From the NCBI GenBank assembly GCA_045592105.1, contig JAZNUB010000037.1, positions 1-13,855 of the forward strand: DNA of 13,855 nucleotides. The letters are read 5' to 3'. This DNA is from SIG636 sp045592105 (GTDB lineage Bacteria; Bacillota; Clostridia; Oscillospirales; CAG-382). This document shows, piece by piece, positions 12,736-13,855 of this stretch. Within the stretch, counting starts at the first letter, position 1; every line of letters begins with the position of its first letter. The position numbers and the translations under genes are program-made. The notes beneath the pieces are model-generated. The model was given only the letters and a program-made list of their open reading frames with translations, searched no databases and was not told where the DNA came from.

Positions 12736-13855
12736 GGTGAGAAAACATATGTAAAATACGATTTCTAAAGCGTTTAAAGTTAGAATAACCATAAGCGTTA
12801 CGCTTAAGAACCTTGATTTTGTTATTGCATCCCTCTGTGAATCCGTTAGTTAAAGGGGAAGAAAAAGAATTAATAATGCCGGTATACCAATTGCGAAGTG
12901 TTTTGGCGCATTTTTCAAATTGAGGAAGCTCAGATTGCTCAGCGCACTCTATCCATTCAAGCAGAGCTGACTTTGCATCTTCAGGGGATTTACCATCAAT
13001 AATGTTCAAGAAATATTCTTTGTAGAAATGGGCTCTGCTGATATTTGCAGAATAGTAAAGCATAACGTTAACTTGTTGTTTTTGTTCATCGTTTAACGTA
13101 TCAAAACGCTTATTTAACAGGGATTTGGAGCGTTTAAAATACTTACGCAGCTGCGGTCCAAGTTTCTTTTGCTCCTCTTTTCTAACGTTTTCAAAAGCCC
13201 ACATAGCTTGCCTTATCCAATGGTATTTATCAACAATTTGCGTTGCGTTCTTAAACCAAACGGAAGCAGCATTGGAGTAAGACTTCCACATATCACTGAC
13301 AAAATATTCAACCTTGCATCGTTCCTCGCGCGAATAAGCAGAAAAGTACTTGGTCAGATAGGAATCGTAGCGTTCGGGGAGGATATCAAGGACAACTTTG
13401 TTCATAGGATCTGTGATAATGCAATTATACTTTTGACCTCCTGTGTTGCCTTTGAATTCATCAATAGAAAGCGTTTGCGGCAACGCAGGCTTTGGGTAAG
13501 AAACCAGGTCGAAAATGCGTATGACAGTTGAAACGGAAAGGTTCATCTCTCTGGCAATACTGGAGAAGGAGCGTTCGTCGGTTAGCTTGTTAATGACATA
13601 GGCGGGTACACGGTTGGTCATGCGGTGGTACCGAGGAAGGAACGGTGTATTTTCAAAGAAGCGTTTGCCACAGTTGGGGCATTTGTACCGACGCTTCCTT
13701 AAAACTATGACAACGCTTTTGCCAAAGGCAGAAACATCTTTGATTTTTTGGGATCGGTAGTCATGCACTGCATCTGTTGCGGCGCCGCAACAGATGCAGT
13801 GGTGCGTTTTACGTTCCATTTCACCGAAAACAGTAATATTATTTTCTGTTTCTTC
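12710..13855 (-). CDS. ISL3-family transposase (N terminus outside window)
   Basis: This DDE transposase moves the insertion sequence. Numbering from the ATG at 13819, the zinc-binding N terminus has CICC (8-11) and CPNC (47-50) around VHDYRSQKIKDVSAFGK. A helix-turn-helix follows (SFSSIAREMNLSVSTVIRIF, 84-103). The catalytic domain holds SIDEFKG (Asp120), VSDMWKSY (Asp176) and GFTEGCNNKIKVLKR (Glu329). The ATG at 13819 is probably not the true start: the frame stays open for 12 more codons to the edge (EETENNITVFGE), and family members have residues of that sort ahead of the first CxxC. I therefore call it partial at its 5' end. The visible 381 codons have no internal stop or frameshift, so the enzyme looks intact as far as seen. 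Confidence 0.93.
   Translation of the reverse strand, partial: EETENNITVFGEMERKTHHCICCGAATDAVHDYRSQKIKDVSAFGKSVVIVLRKRRYKCPNCGKRFFENTPFLPRYHRMTNRVPAYVINKLTDERSFSSIAREMNLSVSTVIRIFDLVSYPKPALPQTLSIDEFKGNTGGQKYNCIITDPMNKVVLDILPERYDSYLTKYFSAYSREERCKVEYFVSDMWKSYSNAASVWFKNATQIVDKYHWIRQAMWAFENVRKEEQKKLGPQLRKYFKRSKSLLNKRFDTLNDEQKQQVNVMLYYSANISRAHFYKEYFLNIIDGKSPEDAKSALLEWIECAEQSELPQFEKCAKTLRNWYTGIINSFSSPLTNGFTEGCNNKIKVLKRNAYGYSNFKRFRNRILHMFSHQKIQAVVS

Larger units (their letters stand above)
12651..13855 (-). mobile_element. ISL3-family insertion sequence, one end and most of the transposase (cut by window edge)
   Basis: The element is defined by its inverted repeat at 12651, a hairpin terminator at the transposase end and a minus-strand transposase gene that is still open at base 13855. 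It lies tail-to-tail with the polysaccharide operon, and its left side abuts the IS110-type remnant, so this is a spot that has taken more than one insertion. The far end and any target-site duplication are outside the window. Confidence 0.8.

Noticed and set aside
12547..12792. An 81-codon minus-strand frame between the transposase and the IS110 remnant.
   Set aside because: It overlaps the transposase 3' end and runs through the inverted repeat in another frame; the IS110-like match is in a different frame.
13169..13531. A 120-codon plus-strand frame inside the transposase region.
   Set aside because: It is antisense to the well-supported transposase and has no family resemblance; a shadow frame.
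13820..13855. The right edge of the window, with a GAAGAAAC string on the minus strand, looked like the inner part of the second ISL3 inverted repeat (compare GAAGAAAAAACGG at 12674-12686).
   Set aside because: The transposase frame is open through this stretch and encodes residues (EETENNITVFGE) that fit the N terminus of the family, so it is coding; the short match is chance.

Overview
The window reads as part of a surface-polysaccharide (capsule or exopolysaccharide) gene cluster from a low-to-moderate-GC Firmicute, most likely a Clostridia-type (Lachnospiraceae/Oscillospiraceae-like) bacterium. That placement is an inference from GGAGG-type ribosome binding sites, GTG and TTG starts, the family make-up, and the ISL3/IS110-type insertion sequences. 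No rRNA, tRNA, CRISPR array or origin is visible.

Layout: (1) bases 1-72 hold the last 23 codons of an upstream gene, followed by a perfect 13-bp palindrome and a short non-coding leader. (2) Bases 202-3730 hold an AT-rich block: a family-2 glycosyltransferase, a Wzx-type flippase and an acyltransferase-3 membrane protein. The flippase ends at a TGA that is followed in the same frame by 42 more open codons. (3) Bases 3788-7648 hold a four-gene phosphate-chemistry block: a DHH phosphoesterase resembling family II pyrophosphatases, an NMNAT-like nucleotidylyltransferase, a histidine-phosphatase-fold protein, and a membrane-anchored calcineurin-like phosphoesterase with a His-rich N terminus. 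(4) Bases 7686-11100 hold capE-capF-capG, the three-enzyme route from UDP-GlcNAc to UDP-N-acetyl-L-fucosamine, translationally coupled by 1-base stop/start overlaps. (5) Bases 11104-12279 hold an AT-rich family-4 glycosyltransferase. (6) From 12280 to the end lies insertion-sequence territory: the C-terminal remnant of an IS110-type transposase, then one inverted-repeat end and most of the transposase of an ISL3-family element, both on the minus strand. The ISL3 transposase runs off the right edge.

All polysaccharide genes are on the plus strand with gaps of at most about 150 bp, so they are probably one operon. A working model: CapEFG supply UDP-L-FucNAc, the two glycosyltransferases assemble a repeat unit on a lipid carrier, the acyltransferase decorates it and Wzx flips it. 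The initiating sugar-phosphate transferase, the Wzy polymerase and chain-length control are not in the window.

The least explained part is block 3. A nucleotidylyltransferase that would release pyrophosphate sits directly between a pyrophosphatase-like protein and a phosphatase/mutase-fold protein. This is the arrangement expected for making a nucleotide-activated building block whose identity the sequence does not reveal. Two of these proteins lack a canonical active-site histidine: the first-motif His of the DHH protein is Ser, and the second catalytic His of the histidine-phosphatase fold is Gln.
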